From Corynebacterium kroppenstedtii (GTDB lineage Bacteria; Actinomycetota; Actinomycetes; Mycobacteriales; Mycobacteriaceae), in NCBI RefSeq assembly GCF_003243515.1, contig NZ_QFRA01000012.1:1-45135 (forward strand): a stretch of 45,135 nt of DNA, read 5' to 3'. Within the stretch, counting starts at the first letter, position 1. Every line of letters begins with the position of its first letter. The notes under the pieces are model-generated. The model had not been told where the DNA came from, made no database searches, and saw only the letters and a program-made list of their open reading frames with translations. Both the position numbers and the translations under genes were made by a program. Below, in pieces: positions 8,920-18,310 of this stretch.

Positions 8920-10137
8920 ATGCGTGACGATGTGCACGTACATATGCCAGGCCCAGTTGTTCCGGCTAAAGAATTCCAATTCCCGGACCCCGACCAGGGC
9001 ATAGATGATCGTGCCGCTGGCCACGAATCCACCGTTCGTGAGCGCATTGCCGACGCTAAGAAAATCGTCGTCAAGATTGGGTCGTCCTCGCTGACGGATG
9101 ACAACGGGGCCGTGTACCCGGAGGCCATGGACCGCATTTGCGATGCGCTGGAGGCTCGCATGGCCCGTGGTAGCGACGTGATTGTTGTGTCATCGGGCGC
9201 GGTGGCCTGTGGCATGAAACCACTCAACTTGCCGACGAAACCCACCGATTTAGCGACGAAACAGGCCGCTGCCGCCGTCGGCCAGGTGCTGTTGGCGCAA
9301 GAGTGGGGGCGGACTTTTGCCCGCTACGGCAGGCCCATCGCTCAGGTTTTGTTAACGCAGTCCGACGCCGGCCGTCGCGACCGTGCTCGCAATGCACAGC
9401 GCACGATCGATCGCCTTCGCCGCATGCACGTCGTTCCCATTGTTAACGAGAACGACGCGGTGGCGACCTCGGAGATGCGTTTCGGCGACAACGACCGCCT
9501 GGCTGCGCTGGTGGCGCACCTGGTTTCTGCGGATGCGTTGGTGTTGCTGTCCGATGTGGATGGTTTGTACGACCGCAACCCGTCCTCGCCGGGCGCACGC
9601 TTTGTGCCTGAGGTCAAGAGCGGTAACGATTTGAAGGAAGTCGCGGCGGGTGATGGCGGCAAACTGGGGACCGGCGGAATGGCTTCCAAGCTCTCGGCTG
9701 CACGGTTGGCCTCGCGCGCTGGCGTTCCGGTCCTGTTAACCTCCACGGCTAACATCGGCCCGGCATTGAATGATGCGGACGTCGGAACCGCCTTCTGGCC
9801 ACGCGAAGAACGCTTGTCAGCGTGGAAATTCTGGGCGCTGTATGCCGCCGACGCCAGCGGCACGTTGCGTCTTGACGCCGGCGCGATGAAAGCTGTAACG
9901 GAAAAGCACTCGTCGCTTCTTGCTGTTGGTATTCGTCGTGCTGACGGAGACTTCACCGCGGGTGACATCGTCGATATTGTTGGCCCGAAGGGGCAGGTCA
10001 TTGGCCGCGGTGAGGTTAATTACGATTCCTCAACACTGGCGGACATGATTGGGCGGTCCTCGGAGGAGCTGCCCGAATACCTCCACCGTCCCGTGGTGCA
10101 CCGCGATTATTTGTCCAATTTCGCTTCCCGCGCCTAG
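8920..10137 (+). CDS. proB: Glutamate 5-kinase
   Basis: Phosphorylates glutamate to gamma-glutamyl phosphate, the first and feedback-regulated step of proline synthesis. From ATG 8920 the product has 405 residues, near the family length of about 370; GAGGGAG (8908-8914) is five bases upstream. The amino acid kinase domain begins at KKIVVKIGSSSLTDDNG and contains VIVVSSGAVACGM, VPIVNENDAVAT, RFGDNDRLAALVAHLV and GTGGMASKLSAARLA. The C-terminal PUA domain is present (LRLDAGAMKAV, DFTAGDIVDIVGPKGQVIGRGEVNY). The same frame continues open upstream to 8635, which would add 95 residues with no family counterpart. It is 101 bases from proA, and the two make consecutive enzymes. Confidence 0.95.
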   Translation: MRDDVHVHMPGPVVPAKEFQFPDPDQGIDDRAAGHESTVRERIADAKKIVVKIGSSSLTDDNGAVYPEAMDRICDALEARMARGSDVIVVSSGAVACGMKPLNLPTKPTDLATKQAAAAVGQVLLAQEWGRTFARYGRPIAQVLLTQSDAGRRDRARNAQRTIDRLRRMHVVPIVNENDAVATSEMRFGDNDRLAALVAHLVSADALVLLSDVDGLYDRNPSSPGARFVPEVKSGNDLKEVAAGDGGKLGTGGMASKLSAARLASRAGVPVLLTSTANIGPALNDADVGTAFWPREERLSAWKFWALYAADASGTLRLDAGAMKAVTEKHSSLLAVGIRRADGDFTAGDIVDIVGPKGQVIGRGEVNYDSSTLADMIGRSSEELPEYLHRPVVHRDYLSNFASRA

Positions 10138-10238
10138 GTGGAGCAGTAGGTTAAAAAGCATCGTGAGGACATCACGGCCGAGATTGATACCCGTTGATTA
10201 CTGCGCCGTGATTGATAACCACAATGAGGAAAGGCTTC

Positions 10239-11570
10239 ATGACAACACCTAGCCAGAATCTTCAGAACGACCCCAAGACGACCGACCAGAACACTAAGCT
10301 TGACGGCGAGCGCGCACAGGAGCGCGCCGAGGTGTTCGATAAGGCTCAGCGTGCTCATGACGTTGCCCAAACGCTTCGTTTAACAACTGTCCAAAAGAAT
10401 GAGCTGCTCCACCACGCAGCTGAGGCATTAGTGAAGTCAGCGTCGGCAATTATCGAGGCGAATGATAAAGATGTAGCCGCCGGCCGTGAGAGGGGGATGC
10501 CCGAGGCCCTCATTGACCGCCTGGTTCTCGACGAGGATCGCATCGAAGGGATTGCTGATGGCCTGCGCCAGGTGGCTGCGCTGCCCGACCCCGTGGGGGA
10601 CATTGTTCGTGGCTCGACCTTGCCGAATGGCCTGGAGCTCAAGCAGGTGCGCGTCCCGCTCGGCGTGATGGGCATGGTTTATGAAGCCCGCCCGAACGTG
10701 ACGGTTGACGCTTTCGGCCTGGCCCTGAAGTCGGGGAATGTTGCGTTGCTTCGTGGCTCGAAGTCTGCCGTCCACTCCAATAGCGCATTGGTCGACGTAC
10801 TCCGGCAGGCCTGCGCGGATCAGGACGTGCCCGAGGATGCCGTGCAGCTTTTGCCCTGCACCACGCACGACAGCGTCCAAGATCTGATCACGGCCCGCGG
10901 CCTGGTGGACATCGTGATCCCCCGCGGCGGTGCCGGCCTGATCAACGCCGTCGTCACCGGCGCAACGGTGCCAACAATCGAAACGGGCACCGGAAATTGC
11001 CACTTCTACGTGCACAAAGACGCCGATCTTGCCGATGCCATCGCGATGGTGATCAATAGCAAGACTCGACGCTGCTCTGTGTGCAACGCGACCGAGACCG
11101 TTCTTCTCGACGGGCGCCTGCCCGATGAGGACAAAGTCGCTGTACTCAAGGCCCTCCAGGACGCGGGTGTGACCATTCACGGACGTCAGGAACTGCGTGA
11201 CCTGGGCGTCGACAATGTGGTGGAAGCCGAGGAAAAGGACTGGACCTCGGAGTACTTGTCCATGGACATTGCTGCAGCGATTGTTCCCGACGAAAAGGGC
11301 GCCGTGGACTGGATCCGCACCTATTCGACGGGTCACTCGGAGGCCATTGCCACACAGGACTGGTCGGCGGCGAAGGAATTTGAAGTCGCTGTGGACGCCG
11401 CGGCCGTGTACGTCAACGCGTCGACGGCGTACACCGATGGTGAGCAGTTCGGTTTTGGTGCAGAAATCGGCATTTCGACGCAGAAGCTGCACGCGCGTGG
11501 CCCCATGGGGTTGCCGGAATTGACCTCCACGAAGTGGGTCATTTACGGAGAGGGACACACTCGCCCGTAG
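10239..11570 (+). CDS. proA: Glutamate-5-semialdehyde dehydrogenase (gamma-glutamyl phosphate reductase)
   Basis: NADPH-dependent reduction of gamma-glutamyl phosphate to glutamate semialdehyde, the second step of proline synthesis, in the cytoplasm. 443 residues from ATG 10239, set by GAGGAAAGG a few bases upstream; the earlier ATGs at 10212 and 10224 have poorer context. Motifs include VPLGVMGMVYEARPNVTVDA, GSKSAVHSN, IPRGGAGLI and the catalytic cysteine C282 in RRCSVCNATETVLL. The chain ends with the usual GPMGLPELTSTKWVIYGEG. The first 40 residues form a polar extension. nadD begins ten bases after the stop. Confidence 0.97.
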   Translation: MTTPSQNLQNDPKTTDQNTKLDGERAQERAEVFDKAQRAHDVAQTLRLTTVQKNELLHHAAEALVKSASAIIEANDKDVAAGRERGMPEALIDRLVLDEDRIEGIADGLRQVAALPDPVGDIVRGSTLPNGLELKQVRVPLGVMGMVYEARPNVTVDAFGLALKSGNVALLRGSKSAVHSNSALVDVLRQACADQDVPEDAVQLLPCTTHDSVQDLITARGLVDIVIPRGGAGLINAVVTGATVPTIETGTGNCHFYVHKDADLADAIAMVINSKTRRCSVCNATETVLLDGRLPDEDKVAVLKALQDAGVTIHGRQELRDLGVDNVVEAEEKDWTSEYLSMDIAAAIVPDEKGAVDWIRTYSTGHSEAIATQDWSAAKEFEVAVDAAAVYVNASTAYTDGEQFGFGAEIGISTQKLHARGPMGLPELTSTKWVIYGEGHTRP

Positions 11571-11580
11571 AGTTTCTTCT

Positions 11581-12219
11581 GTGATGCAGACATCGACGAA
11601 CTATCCGCGCCTTGGAATTATGGGCGGCACCTTTGATCCCATTCATCATGGGCACTTGGTGGCCGCCTCCGAGGTCGCGGATCTTTTTTCTTTGGATCGC
11701 GTACTTTTCGTTCCGACGGGCCAGCCGTGGCAGAAGAAGAACCGCTCCGTGACGCCGGCTGAGGATCGCTACCTCATGACCACGATCGCGACGGCGTCGA
11801 ACCCTCGGTTCAGTGTGTCGAGGGTGGATATCGACCGCGGTGGACCCACATATACCGTCGATACGCTCCATGATTTGCACGAGCGATACCCGGACGCCGA
11901 ATTGTTCTTCATCACCGGTGCCGATGCTGTGGCGAGGATGGCGACGTGGCGCGATTGCACCGAGATGATGTCATTGGCGACGTTCGTCGCTGTCACCAGG
12001 CCGGGGTATTCGTTGGAGAAGACCGAGCTAGGTCCACTGGGGGATAGTGTCACGATGGTGGAAGTGCCGGCTATGGCGATTTCGTCGACGAATATTCGCG
12101 CGCGTGCCCGGGCGAATCGGCCTATTTGGTACCTCGTGCCCGATGGTGTGGTGCAATACATTGCGAAGGAAAAGCTGTACCTGCCCTCGGGACACAGTGG
12201 GGTGTCGAGTATGTGGTAG
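11581..12219 (+). CDS. nadD: Nicotinate-nucleotide adenylyltransferase
   Basis: Joins ATP and nicotinate mononucleotide to give deamido-NAD. The nucleotidyltransferase signature GGTFDPIHHGH (residues 15-25) and the C-terminal SSTNIRAR motif are both present, and the 212-residue length fits. Start may be GTG 11581 or the ATG directly after it (11584); neither has a good ribosome site, and the ten-base gap to proA suggests translational coupling. In mycobacteria nadD is likewise next to rsfS and gpgP. Confidence 0.95.
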   Translation: MMQTSTNYPRLGIMGGTFDPIHHGHLVAASEVADLFSLDRVLFVPTGQPWQKKNRSVTPAEDRYLMTTIATASNPRFSVSRVDIDRGGPTYTVDTLHDLHERYPDAELFFITGADAVARMATWRDCTEMMSLATFVAVTRPGYSLEKTELGPLGDSVTMVEVPAMAISSTNIRARARANRPIWYLVPDGVVQYIAKEKLYLPSGHSGVSSMW

Positions 12220-12315
12220 GCCTTATGTAGCAAGCGGGGCCCGTGCCACAATAAGATTTTGCTTTCCCGCCGACAAGACTGAACAACAATAACGAAAACA
12301 ATAACGAAGGATTTT

Positions 12316-12783
12316 ATGGCTGCATCAGAAGAATCAGTGAGCATGGCACAGATTGCCGCACGTGCCGCATCGGACAAAATAGCGTCGGACATCGTTGTTT
12401 TGGACGTGTCAGGCCAGTTGGTGATCACCGACTGCTTCGTCGTGTGTAGTGGCGATAACGAACGCCATGTCATGTCTATTGCCGACGAAATCGAAGACAA
12501 ACTCGCTGAAGCGGGCCACAAACCGGTCCGACGCGAGGGCAGCCGTGAAGCGCGCTGGGTGCTCTTGGATTACAACGACATTGTGGTGCATGTTCAGCGT
12601 GAGCCGGAGCGCGATTTTTATGGGCTCGATAGCCTCTGGAAAGACTGCCCGGTGATCGAGGTCGAGGGCATCGAACCATCCCAGCGCGGTGGACTCTCTG
12701 ATACCAGCGACGCTGCGCATCGGGCCGATGTGATTGATGACATTCCGCTGGCTGGCCGTGAACCCGACGCGGACGAAATCTAG
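12316..12783 (+). CDS. rsfS: Ribosomal silencing factor RsfS
   Basis: Small Iojap/DUF143 protein that binds L14 and blocks joining of the ribosomal subunits in poor conditions. 155 residues. Recognisable core: AARAASDKIASDIVVLDVS, ITDCFVVCSGDNERHVMSIADEIE, REGSREARWVLLDYNDIVVHVQ and REFYGLDSLWKDCP-like sequence. An acidic tail of about 35 residues follows the domain. ACGAAGG precedes the ATG by about six bases. It overlaps functionally with the ribosome theme of the surrounding genes. Confidence 0.95.
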   Translation: MAASEESVSMAQIAARAASDKIASDIVVLDVSGQLVITDCFVVCSGDNERHVMSIADEIEDKLAEAGHKPVRREGSREARWVLLDYNDIVVHVQREPERDFYGLDSLWKDCPVIEVEGIEPSQRGGLSDTSDAAHRADVIDDIPLAGREPDADEI

Positions 12784-12792
12784 GTAGTACCG

Positions 12793-13593
12793 ATGGCTCG
12801 CCGCCTTATTCTTCTTCGACACGGCCAGACGGATTACAACGCCACTGGCCGCATGCAGGGCCAAATGGATACGCACCTCAGCGATCTGGGGCGACAACAA
12901 GCCCAGCGGACTGCTGATGAACTCAGTCGGTGGGATATCCGACGAGTGGTGACTTCTGACTTGTCGCGAGCAGCGGAAACTGCAGGCCTTATTGCGGCAC
13001 CTCATGGGCTCACTCCGGTACTCGATGACCGTTTGCGTGAGACCCATTTGGGGGCGTGGCAGGCTCATTCGCCTGAGGAGATTGACGCTGCTCACCCTGG
13101 TCAGCGCGCGATGTGGCGGCATAATCCTCATTGGGCCCCACCCGGTGGTGAGACCCGTCTTGAGGTCGCTGCCCGTGCTCGCAGTCTTGTCGATGAGCTC
13201 ATGCATTCGTTCCCCGAGTGGGAAGGCGGCACAGTCGTGTGCGTGGCCCATGGGGGCACGATCGCCGGTTTGACCTGTTCATTATTGGGGTTGCCGACGG
13301 ACAACTATTCGTCGTTTTCGGGGCTGGGGAACACGAGTTGGGCCCAGCTGACAGCACGCCCACGTTTCCACTACGACCACTCGACCGTCGACGAGGACAG
13401 TGACCGACCGGCGGATCCCGCGTTGGATACGACCCCGGTGGCGACGTTTACTGAATCTACTATCGACGATGCGCAGTGGTATTTGGACGCGTGGAATGCG
13501 TCCGCGCTGGGTATTCCCTTTGCGCCTGCTCAACCGGGTAGTGAGGGCGTCGGCGTGACTTACACCAGGACGTCGATCGAGGGGCTGCAGTGA
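12793..13593 (+). CDS. gpgP: Histidine phosphatase, probable glucosyl-3-phosphoglycerate phosphatase
   Basis: Member of the histidine phosphatase (phosphoglycerate mutase-like) superfamily, 266 residues. The catalytic RHG triad is R9-H10-G11 in LLRHGQTDYNATGRMQGQ, with a second histidine in CVAHGGTIAGL and the conserved LRETHLGAWQ. In Mycobacterium tuberculosis the gene at this exact place (Rv2419c, after nadD and rsfS) encodes GpgP, which dephosphorylates glucosyl-3-phosphoglycerate during methylglucose lipopolysaccharide synthesis. Function here is inferred from position and family; a general phosphatase or mutase role is possible. The stop overlaps the next start (GTGA). Confidence 0.8.
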   Translation: MARRLILLRHGQTDYNATGRMQGQMDTHLSDLGRQQAQRTADELSRWDIRRVVTSDLSRAAETAGLIAAPHGLTPVLDDRLRETHLGAWQAHSPEEIDAAHPGQRAMWRHNPHWAPPGGETRLEVAARARSLVDELMHSFPEWEGGTVVCVAHGGTIAGLTCSLLGLPTDNYSSFSGLGNTSWAQLTARPRFHYDHSTVDEDSDRPADPALDTTPVATFTESTIDDAQWYLDAWNASALGIPFAPAQPGSEGVGVTYTRTSIEGLQ

Positions 13594-14534
13594 CTGTCCG
13601 CGTCATCACGGATTCCTCATCGTGCGTGCCCGTCGAGCGCGGGCGGGAATGGGGCATCACCGTCCTCCCACTGCATGTCGTTTCTTCCGACGACGCAAGT
13701 TCGACGTCGGGGCTGACCGCGTTGGAGCTCGCCGCAGCGTACGGCCGGGAGATGGAACGGTCTGATGACGATGGTGTCGTCGCCGTTCATCTTGGACAAA
13801 AGCTCAGTAGTACCTGGTCAGCCGCGGTGGCGGCCTCGGCGGTTTTCGAGGGAAAAGTCCGAGTTATTGAAACCGATTCGATCGGGATGCCGGTGGGGGA
13901 AGCTGCCATGGCTGCTGCTCGTGCGGCGCAGAATGGTGAAGACCTGGAGGAATGCGCGAGACGTGCGTCGATGATCACGGGCCATTCGCAGTTGTTCCTC
14001 TACCTTGAGCGTACTGACGGTTTGCGACGCTCGGGGCGGATGAGCACGATGTCATCGTTGATGTCATCTGCGCTGCCGGTGAAGTCGCTATTTGCGCTGC
14101 ATGATGGCAGTTTTGGTGTCGTTGCTCGGACGCGGACGCAGGCGAAAGCGTTTAACCGACTTGTCGACATGGTGGTGGATGCTGCGACGACGACCACCAG
14201 TGCCGACGACGAGGATGATCCTAGTGGGGATTCCGGTGCGGATGCTGTCCCGACTGTTTCCTACGAGGCGGATAGGAATCCGGAACCCGTGCGTATTTGT
14301 ATTCATCACTCGGGTGCCGATGACCGTGCACGCATTGTTGGTGCGGGGTTGAAGAAGGCGTTGGAAGCGGACAATACGTTCCTTGACCTGGACAAACGAT
14401 GGGGGATAGATGAGCTCCCACCTGCCGACGTAGTATTGACGCAGGCTGAACTCTCCCCAGCCTTGGCGGTGCACACCGGTGCCGGAGCGATTGCGGTGTC
14501 GGTGATCAATACGCGGAACGCTGCTGAGCAGTAG
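13590..14534 (+). CDS. DegV family protein (fatty-acid-binding)
   Basis: 314 residues beginning VRVITDSSSCVPVE, the N-terminal signature of the DegV family, whose members bind a fatty acid and in Firmicutes hand it to a fatty-acid kinase. Also visible are VAVHLGQKLSSTW, VRVIETDSIGMPVG and LERTDGLRRSGRMS. A polar, acidic insertion of about 30 residues (near 195-225) splits the C-terminal domain. The GTG start overlaps the gpgP stop by four bases, indicating translational coupling. The exact physiological role in actinobacteria is unknown. Confidence 0.88.
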   Translation: MTVRVITDSSSCVPVERGREWGITVLPLHVVSSDDASSTSGLTALELAAAYGREMERSDDDGVVAVHLGQKLSSTWSAAVAASAVFEGKVRVIETDSIGMPVGEAAMAAARAAQNGEDLEECARRASMITGHSQLFLYLERTDGLRRSGRMSTMSSLMSSALPVKSLFALHDGSFGVVARTRTQAKAFNRLVDMVVDAATTTTSADDEDDPSGDSGADAVPTVSYEADRNPEPVRICIHHSGADDRARIVGAGLKKALEADNTFLDLDKRWGIDELPPADVVLTQAELSPALAVHTGAGAIAVSVINTRNAAEQ

Positions 14535-14553
14535 GGGGCGCTGTCGCTGGCTG

Positions 14554-14571
14554 GGCAGCAGTGGTGCTGCC
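14554..14571 (+). terminator. GC-rich hairpin after degV
   Basis: GGCAGCA (14554-14560) and TGCTGCC (14565-14571) form a 7-bp stem with loop GTGG, 20 bases after the degV stop. It has no T-run, so termination would be weak or Rho-assisted. It lies next to the DnaA-box inverted repeat. Confidence 0.4.
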
Positions 14572-14577
14572 AATATC

Positions 14578-14601
14578 TGTGGATAATTTCTTTTATCCAC
14601 A
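14578..14601. promoter_or_regulatory. Two consensus DnaA boxes as an inverted repeat
   Basis: TGTGGATAA (14578-14586) and TTATCCACA (14593-14601) are perfect reverse complements separated by TTTCTT. TTATCCACA is the textbook high-affinity DnaA box. The pair lies in the 131-base gap between degV and comEA. It could bind DnaA to regulate comEA or titrate DnaA; a simple AT-rich terminator hairpin is the alternative reading. Confidence 0.55.
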
Positions 14602-14665
14602 ACCTGGTTGTCCTGAAGGCTGACGTGCCCAGCGATGAGGGTCGGAGTTATCTACTCTCCGGCTC

Positions 14666-15714
14666 ATGAGCAGCAGTGGCAGTGTGGGGATGATGCGGGC
14701 GGACGTCGCCAATGAGACCAACGCGCTTGAGCGCGGCCCGGATGGCTATCTCTCTGGTGACTACGTGCCACGGTCGAGGCCACAAAACACTTCACCCTTA
14801 CCCGCCCCTAAGCGACCGGACAATGGCGCAGTTCGAGATCGAATCAGGATGTTCGACGCCGAACGCGCCGAGGGTGACAGCAACGTCGCTCTTTATGACT
14901 TCTCCCGTGATGGACATGCCCGGCGCGGTATCCGGCTTTTCCAGGGGATGTCGCCACGGGCGTGCGTCGGGATAGTTGTTCTTGCTGTACTTGTGGTATC
15001 CACTGTGATCGGGTTCGCGTTGATGGGGAGGACAATAGGCAGCGTCCTGTGTCTAAAGCGGCGCAGGTGGTGTCGGCCGACGCAGAGACCCACCGCGGGG
15101 AGGCCATAGAGAAAACCGATGCGGAATCGGTGGACCACGGTTCACGAGGTGTGTCAGCGGATAAGAAAGAGGCCGGGGCTAAGGAGGGTTCGCATGGTGG
15201 TTACGAGCCGGCATCACAGCCGATTACGGTCGCGGTCGTCTGCAACGTTGTTCATCCCGGCTTAGTCTCTCTGGATGCCCAAGCCCGAGTTGACGACGCC
15301 ATAAACGCGGCCGGCGGGCTGACCGATCGTGGCAGGTGGGACGGGCTTAACCGAGCGCAAATGCTACTCGACGGGCAACAAATATGCGTCGGAGAAGAAG
15401 GGAAAGACGGCACCATTATCGGCGGTGAACCGGCCGGGAACGCGGGTTCCCAACCGGGGGCGCCGGCGGGAGGCACGGGTGGTGGATCCGTGCCGGGCCA
15501 GGGGCCGCCAGCGAAGTCGGGTGGCGGGACGAATATTAATACGGCAGGCGAGGCTGAGCTGACCGCTATACCTGGTGTCGGGCCCAAAACGGCGTCGACA
15601 ATCATTGCCTACCGCGAGCAGAACGGGCCGTTCCGAAGTATCGACCAATTGGCGGAAGTTAAGGGGATAGGCCCCGCAAAACTGGCCGTGATGCGCGATG
15701 CCGTCACGATCTGA
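14666..15714 (+). pseudogene. comEA: comEA, DNA-uptake receptor, frameshifted
   Basis: ComEA is the membrane-anchored receptor that binds incoming DNA during natural transformation. The first part, from ATG 14666, encodes a polar cytoplasmic segment and one membrane span (CVGIVVLAVLVVSTVIGFALM). The rest is in another frame: an SLBB-like domain (ITVAVVCNVVHPGLVSL, DDAINAAGGLTDRGRWDGLNRA), a Gly/Pro linker and a helix-hairpin-helix DNA-binding domain (INTAGEAELTAIPGVGPKTASTI, GIGPAKLAVMRDAV). The frame must change by -1 between about 15010 and 15050, i.e. one base seems lost, with a GGGG run at 15024-15027 as a candidate. As it stands the membrane anchor and DNA-binding part are separated. A sequencing error in the G-run is possible, but the neighbour comEC is broken too. 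Confidence 0.8.
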
Positions 15715-18310
15715 CAACCCGCCTTCTGTGGGTGACAGCCATTCCGCACGCCCGAACCGTGAAGGAATAAAAGAACGGGCTCCGCTGGATGGCCGGTTAC
15801 TGCCCTGCGCCGCCGGTGTATGGGCAGCGAGCGGTGTCGTGGTGTGGTTCAGATGGGGAACGTCAGAAGCGGCCAGTTTTCATGGCGAAGGGGACTTCAT
15901 TGGTTGGTGGTTCGGCCATCCTGTATCCGCTGTGGCGGTGTGTGCCGCACTAACAGCAGCGACGGTGATTACGGCACGCTGTTACGTGAATCGCCGTCGA
16001 GGTAGTTACGGCATGGGGTTCGCTAGCGGTGCGCGTCGCTCATGGGTGCTGCAGCTTCTCATGATGGTTGTTGGCGCCATCATTGGAGGGGTCAGATCGG
16101 TCTACGCCATCCGTCGCTCGGTTAGCCCACAAGCAGGGCGGCCGCCTGCTCATCGACCCATCCATGGACTGCACAGCTACGTCCTACCCACGTCGGCTCC
16201 CGGAGGCTCCCTTCGCGCCGGGGCAGGAGCGGTATGGCGTATCGGTATCCCTCAAGGGAATGCCGTCGGATATTTTCGTCTCAGGCGGGGCTGAGCTTCG
16301 CGCAGTTAAAACTGGTCAGCGCCTTGAAGGGCTCGTGTCGATGAAAGAGGCTTTCCAACCGGGCACTGCACCAATAGCGCTGTCATCTGCGGGACACAGT
16401 GGATCGGGCCAGGGGTTGCACGTCGTGCAAGCACCTCCATCGTCGCCACTGGGGTGGGGTGTTGGCCGGTTATGGAATGTGGTGTGCCATGCGATGTCCA
16501 CTGTCCATCGGGAATTCCTTGAGGCCTCGCGTCGCTATGTGCCCGAGGATCTGCAGGGTTTGGCTCAGGGGATGGCGATTGGTGATACGTCGTTACAATC
16601 TGATGACGATAAAGCAGCTTTTGTCACCTCCGGCCTCAGCCACCTGTCCGCGGTGTCCGGGGCGAACGTTGCGATCGTTCTTGGAGTGGTTGCCGCGATC
16701 GTCTCCACCGAACGCCCGGGTGTTCGCTATCTGTGCGCGGGGTGCTCATTGGTGGGGTTTGTTCTTCTCATCGGATTGGACGCGTCTGTGTTGCGGGCCG
16801 CTGTTGCGGGGAGCGTAGGGCTACTTGCCACGATGGCGGGGCGGCGTCGGTAAGCGTTGCCCGCCTTGTGTGCTGGGATCATCGGGCTCGTGGTGTGGAA
16901 TCCGGATATGGCTGTGTCCTTGGGATTTGCTTTATCGTGCGCTGCGACGGCCGGCATTATTTGTCTTGCGCCCCCACTGTCCGATGCCATCGAAAAGGTG
17001 GTGGTGCGTGTATCGACTGCGTGTGGGAAGTCCGGTGAGGTATCGCGGCTCACGCGGGCTGTCATCACCGGGTGCGCCGTATGCGTAGCTGCAGATGTGG
17101 TAACTCAATCAATTATTTTGCTCGTTATTGGCCGGACCTCGGCGCTTTCAATCGTGGCCAATTCCTTAGTCGGATTCGTTGTCGCGCCCGTCACAGTCAT
17201 CGGGACCATCGCGCTCGTTCTGTGCGCGCTCAGCGTTGTGGCTCATCCCGTGGGAATACGTGCGGGAACAGTCTGTGAAGCCATTCAATGGCTCAGCGAT
17301 TCGTTCTGCCGTGGAGCCACCTGGCTGGCGTCGGTAGGAATGGCTGCATGCACACCGGTCTTGTGGTGGATTCGCTGGGTCGGGCACGCGATAGCCAGCT
17401 ACGAGGCCGCCCAATTGGTCGTCGGATCACCAGCTTCAGCAATCATTGTCATTACTGCCGTTGTCGGTTCTTACTTTCTCTTGTTGACACTGTGGACAGG
17501 TGGTTTTCTCTCAAGGCTGGTGTCCAAGCGTCTTAGCTCGAGAGCTGGTTCCGCGCGCGGTAGGTTTCAGCGGTGGATGACGAACCGGTGGATTACAAGC
17601 TGGTGGGGCAAAGCACTAGCGAGCTCGGTTATTCTTGTGACCGCCATATCGACGTGTCTAGCAGCAACTGGCGGAGCAACTGCGGGCGAGCGCGATCGCT
17701 CAGGAGAGTTCTCCGCGGGAGTGGTACCGACGGCCGATGGATCGAGCAATCAAGCATCGGAGTACGCGTTGCGCCCACCCCGCGACGCCTTCGACCACCT
17801 GCGGACCATGACCCACCTCGTGAGATCCCCCGCGTTCCCTCCGGCTCAGTGGACCGCCGCAGTATGTCCGTTTTCGCCCACTATTTCGGTGGTGATGTGG
17901 CCAGATAATCACTACATCCTTGCCGCCGTCGACAAGCAACCTCCCATACCCCCTGATGAGGTGGCCCCTGAGGTAGCTTCACGCCTCCAGCGAAGAATCA
18001 AAGATTGTGCCCGTGAGCTGAAGCTTTCTCCCCACAACCTCGTTGCCGACGACGCTTCACACCGGGCGGACGAGAAACCCATCGTATTCGTCGGTGATAA
18101 AAACAGATCGATCCAGAGTCGTCGTCTGCACGGTGGTTCATCATCACCAAGCCGACGTCACCATCGCCGTCATCACATTCGGGCATGGCAAACCAATCTT
18201 TTCGCCCGACACAACTGGCCAATGGAACACCGGTTACCACGCTTGTCGACGAAGGCATAGTCGTCTTACGCAGCAACGGAAAAACCTGTTCATGGAGGTT
18301 CTGCCCATGA
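15698..18310 (+). pseudogene. comEC: comEC, DNA-translocation channel, three lesions
   Basis: ComEC forms the inner-membrane channel for single-stranded DNA uptake. Piece 1 (from ATG 15698, to about 16125) holds the first membrane spans. The frame then moves by +1, and piece 2 carries the competence domain (GMAIGDTSLQ, SGLSHLSAVSGANVAIVLGVV). An in-frame TAA at 16851-16853 interrupts it between GRRR and ALPALCAGIIG; the same frame continues as piece 3 with many more membrane spans. Near 18099-18120 (AAAAA run) a further -1 shift is needed to reach the ancestral tail, WFIITKPTSPSPSSHS... to WRFCP, whose TGA (18308-18310) overlaps the holA ATG. That conserved junction shows the tail is real. 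No metallo-beta-lactamase-like domain was recognised. One nonsense and two frameshift changes make a functional product very unlikely. Confidence 0.85.

Noticed and set aside
10437..11558. 373-codon minus-strand frame opposite proA
   Set aside because: Shadow of the proA coding sequence; no ribosome site or recognisable domain.
14666..18310. Idea that the com fragments are separate small genes
   Set aside because: Each fragment continues the same protein family in order, and the comEC tail joins holA by a conserved ATGA overlap, so decayed single genes explain them better.
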